DNA from: Prevotellaceae bacterium
GTDB lineage: Bacteria; Bacteroidota; Bacteroidia; Bacteroidales; UBA932
Reading direction: 5' to 3'
Assembly (NCBI GenBank): GCA_031289895.1
Contig: JAITOP010000296.1
Span: 1 to 6,687, forward strand
Length of the DNA: 6,687 nt
The notes below the pieces were generated by a model. It was given only the letters and a program-made list of their open reading frames with translations. It made no database searches and was not told the origin of the DNA. This document shows positions 4,192 to 6,687 of this stretch, in pieces; within the stretch, counting starts at the first letter, position 1; every line of letters begins with the position of its first letter. A program made the position numbers and the translations under genes.

Positions 4192-6687
4192 TTATACCAT
4201 AATTTGTAACTCATCTGTATCAAATTCTATAATTTGAACTATAACAATTTTATTTTGTAAGCATAAATTCAATTGTTCGGGCAATGTAGCAAATGTGTTT
4301 GTAAGTGCGGTGTTCCAATTAGGGTGGGTTATTCCATTATTATTAACGCAAATAAAATTAACTCCATCTTTATTTAGTGCGAAAGGTTTAGGACGTAAAA
4401 ATATCTGTGACATTTGTTTTATCATCTTATTCATTAGCTGATATATATTATTAATATCATTGTTTAAATAAGGATAATTTGTAATAGATGCAATATAGTC
4501 ATACATTCTAAAATTGCTAACCGAATTATCTAAGATTTGTTTAATATTATTCTCTAAATCTTTTTTGAACTGAATAATTCCATCTTCTGTAAGTGCATAG
4601 TTATTAATAAAATCGTATAAATTTATTCCGGAAGATATATTATCTTTTTCGTTATTAAAATAATCATCAAGCAAATCATTTTCAATTATGTTTATAAAAG
4701 GTAGATTATCATTGTTGTTCATTAATATCTGTTTATCTGTTTCTTCGTTGTACCATTGAAGTAAATTCAAAACATAAGATTTCATTATTTTATGTTTTTT
4801 AGAAATAATATCTTTTAATGAAAAAATCTTATCATGTATCATTCCGGCAATATGAGAACGCAGATTTAGCCCATCTCTTTCTTGTTCTTTTTTCTTAATT
4901 TTATATCCTATTTCATCTATTTTCTCATTCCACTCGCTTTCTATTTTTCTTAGTTTATATTTATAATATTTCCATGCTATTATTAATATACCTATTAATA
5001 GTGCTATACCTGCAACATTATATAAGAAATATTCTGAAAAAACAGTTTTTATAAATCCTTTTATAGTTAAAACACTATAAAACGATACCAACATTAGCCC
5101 GATAATACATAAAATATATATTGCTGTTTTTTTTGCCAAACCTTTAAACATATTCAGTTTTTCTGCTTTTTCTTCTCGTAACTCATGCTCTTTCGTCTTA
5201 TCTTTATCTATCTGTATTCCAATATATCGGCTTTCACCATCTCTTAATTTCTCTCTTATGGCAATATTTGATAACGCGCTGGTAATTTGATAATATTTTA
5301 TTCGATATTCTGCGTATAGTTTTTCATTTATAGCGCAAGAATGTTTTTCTTCTTCCAATAAATTGCGAGCAATTGCAAAGCGAATATAATTATCGGTTAA
5401 ATCAAAATTTACGGTGTTATTATTATTTATAACATTTTTAAATGCTTGACCTATACTTATTTCTTTAATAAGAAATGCGGAAGAACATAATTGCTCATCT
5501 TCGATATACGAATATGGAATATAGCAATAGCCTTTGTCGCCAAAATTTTCACCCCACGAGTTACGTACGATAAATACTTTATTTGTATCGCTGTATCCGC
5601 ACATAACCATAGCATGATAGCCGCTTGTAGATTGCAATTCCGCTGCATTTGGTTTTGTTATAAATCCTTTATGTGATTCGCCAAACGATTTAAATATTTT
5701 CATACTAAAACAAACAGGATAGCCTTCGGAAATAGCAGATTTAAAATCATTAATGCTGTGCTTTACGTTTAATGCCTTTGTTACGGTGTTATTTTTTGCA
5801 TTATCTTTCGCGATTTGCGAAGGTTCTTGATGGATATTTTCTGTCGTATAATCCCAGTCACTGCGCTCGCAAACTCCATATTCTGTCATTGCTATTATAG
5901 CATCGTGAATAGATGAACCTGTATCTTCATTTTGATTATTTTGATATGTGCGGGCATAATAATACACAAAACTTTCGCTCAAATTAAGTATTCGTTCTTT
6001 GCGTTTGGCAAGATATTCATAAACACCAACCGAAGAAAATGCTGTACATGAACCTATTTCACCTTGATTTTTTATAGCAGTAAACTTTTCTCTTAAATCA
6101 ATTTCCTGAGGTAACTGTTGATTTTTTGGCTCATACGTTTCTTCTAATGGCTTTTCAACCGGAGTAGGAAGAATCTTAAAATGTTCATCGCCTATGGTAA
6201 ATACATCTCCATCAATCAATACTTTGGATGACATATTATTTCCGTCAAGCAAATTTTGGGCTTCTTCCATTTGGGCAGTAAGTTTACGTATAGTTTGTGT
6301 AGAATTTTTTATTTTAATTTTAAGCGATTTTATTTCATTCAGAGGTAGTTTTACATGACCGGTGTCCGCTATGTTTGCAAGAGCAGCATAAGCATTTCGT
6401 AAATCATCACAACTATTAATATGATTGTGAAATTCAACAAAAATATTTGCCGCTTCGTATTCACAGTCATCTATTATGGGAATATTTTTATCGTAAGGAT
6501 TACCCGAAAACAATTCGTCATCTTCGCCGAGCAGAGATGCTAATGCTGCTCGTTTTTGCGGTAATGAAAAATTGTTTGTAGTAAGAAATGCTTGTAGTTC
6601 GGCACTTAAAGTGTCGATGAAATTATCCAGTTCCGGACTAATTTGGGCAACGATAGCATTGTCGGTTATTTTTTGGTCTAATTTAGG
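4192..6687 (-). CDS. Membrane-anchored papain-like (C1) cysteine peptidase, 5' end outside window
   Basis: The frame runs from TAA 4192-4194 to the right edge without a stop: 831 visible residues, N-terminus missing. TTG at 6513 is not a credible start because 58 more open codons precede it. Residue 1 here is the codon at 6685-6687. Residues 1-175 are helical, with a probable coiled coil near 118-148. The papain domain (about 192-410) opens with EIDLREKF and has Gln208 and Cys214 (QGEIGSCTAFS), His358 (SGYHAMV) and Asn376 (NSWGENFGDKGYCYIP), the full C1 catalytic set. Two hydrophobic helices (about 521-543 and 554-572) separated by a short loop are flanked by KGLAKK and KYYKYKLRK, so positive-inside reasoning puts both soluble parts in the cytoplasm. 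The last 250 residues are charged, helical and Asn-rich, and I do not recognise them. Substrate and pathway are unknown. Any partner genes would lie upstream, beyond the window. Confidence 0.88.
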   Translation of the reverse strand, partial: PKLDQKITDNAIVAQISPELDNFIDTLSAELQAFLTTNNFSLPQKRAALASLLGEDDELFSGNPYDKNIPIIDDCEYEAANIFVEFHNHINSCDDLRNAYAALANIADTGHVKLPLNEIKSLKIKIKNSTQTIRKLTAQMEEAQNLLDGNNMSSKVLIDGDVFTIGDEHFKILPTPVEKPLEETYEPKNQQLPQEIDLREKFTAIKNQGEIGSCTAFSSVGVYEYLAKRKERILNLSESFVYYYARTYQNNQNEDTGSSIHDAIIAMTEYGVCERSDWDYTTENIHQEPSQIAKDNAKNNTVTKALNVKHSINDFKSAISEGYPVCFSMKIFKSFGESHKGFITKPNAAELQSTSGYHAMVMCGYSDTNKVFIVRNSWGENFGDKGYCYIPYSYIEDEQLCSSAFLIKEISIGQAFKNVINNNNTVNFDLTDNYIRFAIARNLLEEEKHSCAINEKLYAEYRIKYYQITSALSNIAIREKLRDGESRYIGIQIDKDKTKEHELREEKAEKLNMFKGLAKKTAIYILCIIGLMLVSFYSVLTIKGFIKTVFSEYFLYNVAGIALLIGILIIAWKYYKYKLRKIESEWNEKIDEIGYKIKKKEQERDGLNLRSHIAGMIHDKIFSLKDIISKKHKIMKSYVLNLLQWYNEETDKQILMNNNDNLPFINIIENDLLDDYFNNEKDNISSGINLYDFINNYALTEDGIIQFKKDLENNIKQILDNSVSNFRMYDYIASITNYPYLNNDINNIYQLMNKMIKQMSQIFLRPKPFALNKDGVNFICVNNNGITHPNWNTALTNTFATLPEQLNLCLQNKIVIVQIIEFDTDELQIMV

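Noticed and set aside
5457..5676. Short frames on both strands inside the peptidase gene
   Set aside because: Both overlap the conserved papain catalytic segment (His and Asn motifs) in other frames; no independent support.

Overview
The window looks like a chromosome segment from a low-GC member of the Bacteroidetes, most likely of the Bacteroidales type. Three things support this. There is a TAnnTTTG-type -7 promoter element just upstream of thrS. Most genes lack Shine-Dalgarno sequences. The encoded ThrS, IF3, bL35 and bL20 proteins read like those of this phylum. Genus and species cannot be named from the sequence alone.

Layout from left to right. Positions 3-92 hold the last 29 codons of an OmpA-family outer-membrane protein, closed by a rho-independent terminator at 107-131. 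Positions 93-809 contain no gene and are packed with repeats: several arrays of a 7-bp AATTnnn motif, a three-copy composite direct repeat, a long inverted repeat whose loop is itself a heptamer array, and a tract of about 16 ACTTT units that stops shortly before the thrS promoter. Positions 810-4109 carry the translation operon thrS-infC-rpmI-rplT, all on the plus strand: threonyl-tRNA synthetase, initiation factor IF3, and ribosomal proteins bL35 and bL20. A perfect 9-bp hairpin at 4134-4168 can end both this operon and the converging gene on its right. From 4192 to the right edge, on the minus strand, runs a large papain-like (C1) cysteine peptidase with a two-helix membrane hairpin. Its reading frame stays open to the edge, so the N-terminus lies outside the window.

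The four plus-strand genes form the widely conserved thrS/infC/rpmI/rplT cluster and supply parts of the translation machinery. infC is the unusual member. It has no usable ATG, and the only strong Shine-Dalgarno (GGAGG) in the operon sits 8 nt before an ATA codon. This suggests a rare start codon, analogous to the AUU start that lets IF3 autoregulate in E. coli. The peptidase is functionally separate from the operon. Its visible architecture is a helical N-terminal region, a papain domain with an intact Gln-Cys-His-Asn set, a transmembrane hairpin and a long unrecognised C-terminal region. It is the least explained gene here, and the genes beyond the right edge are needed to interpret it.
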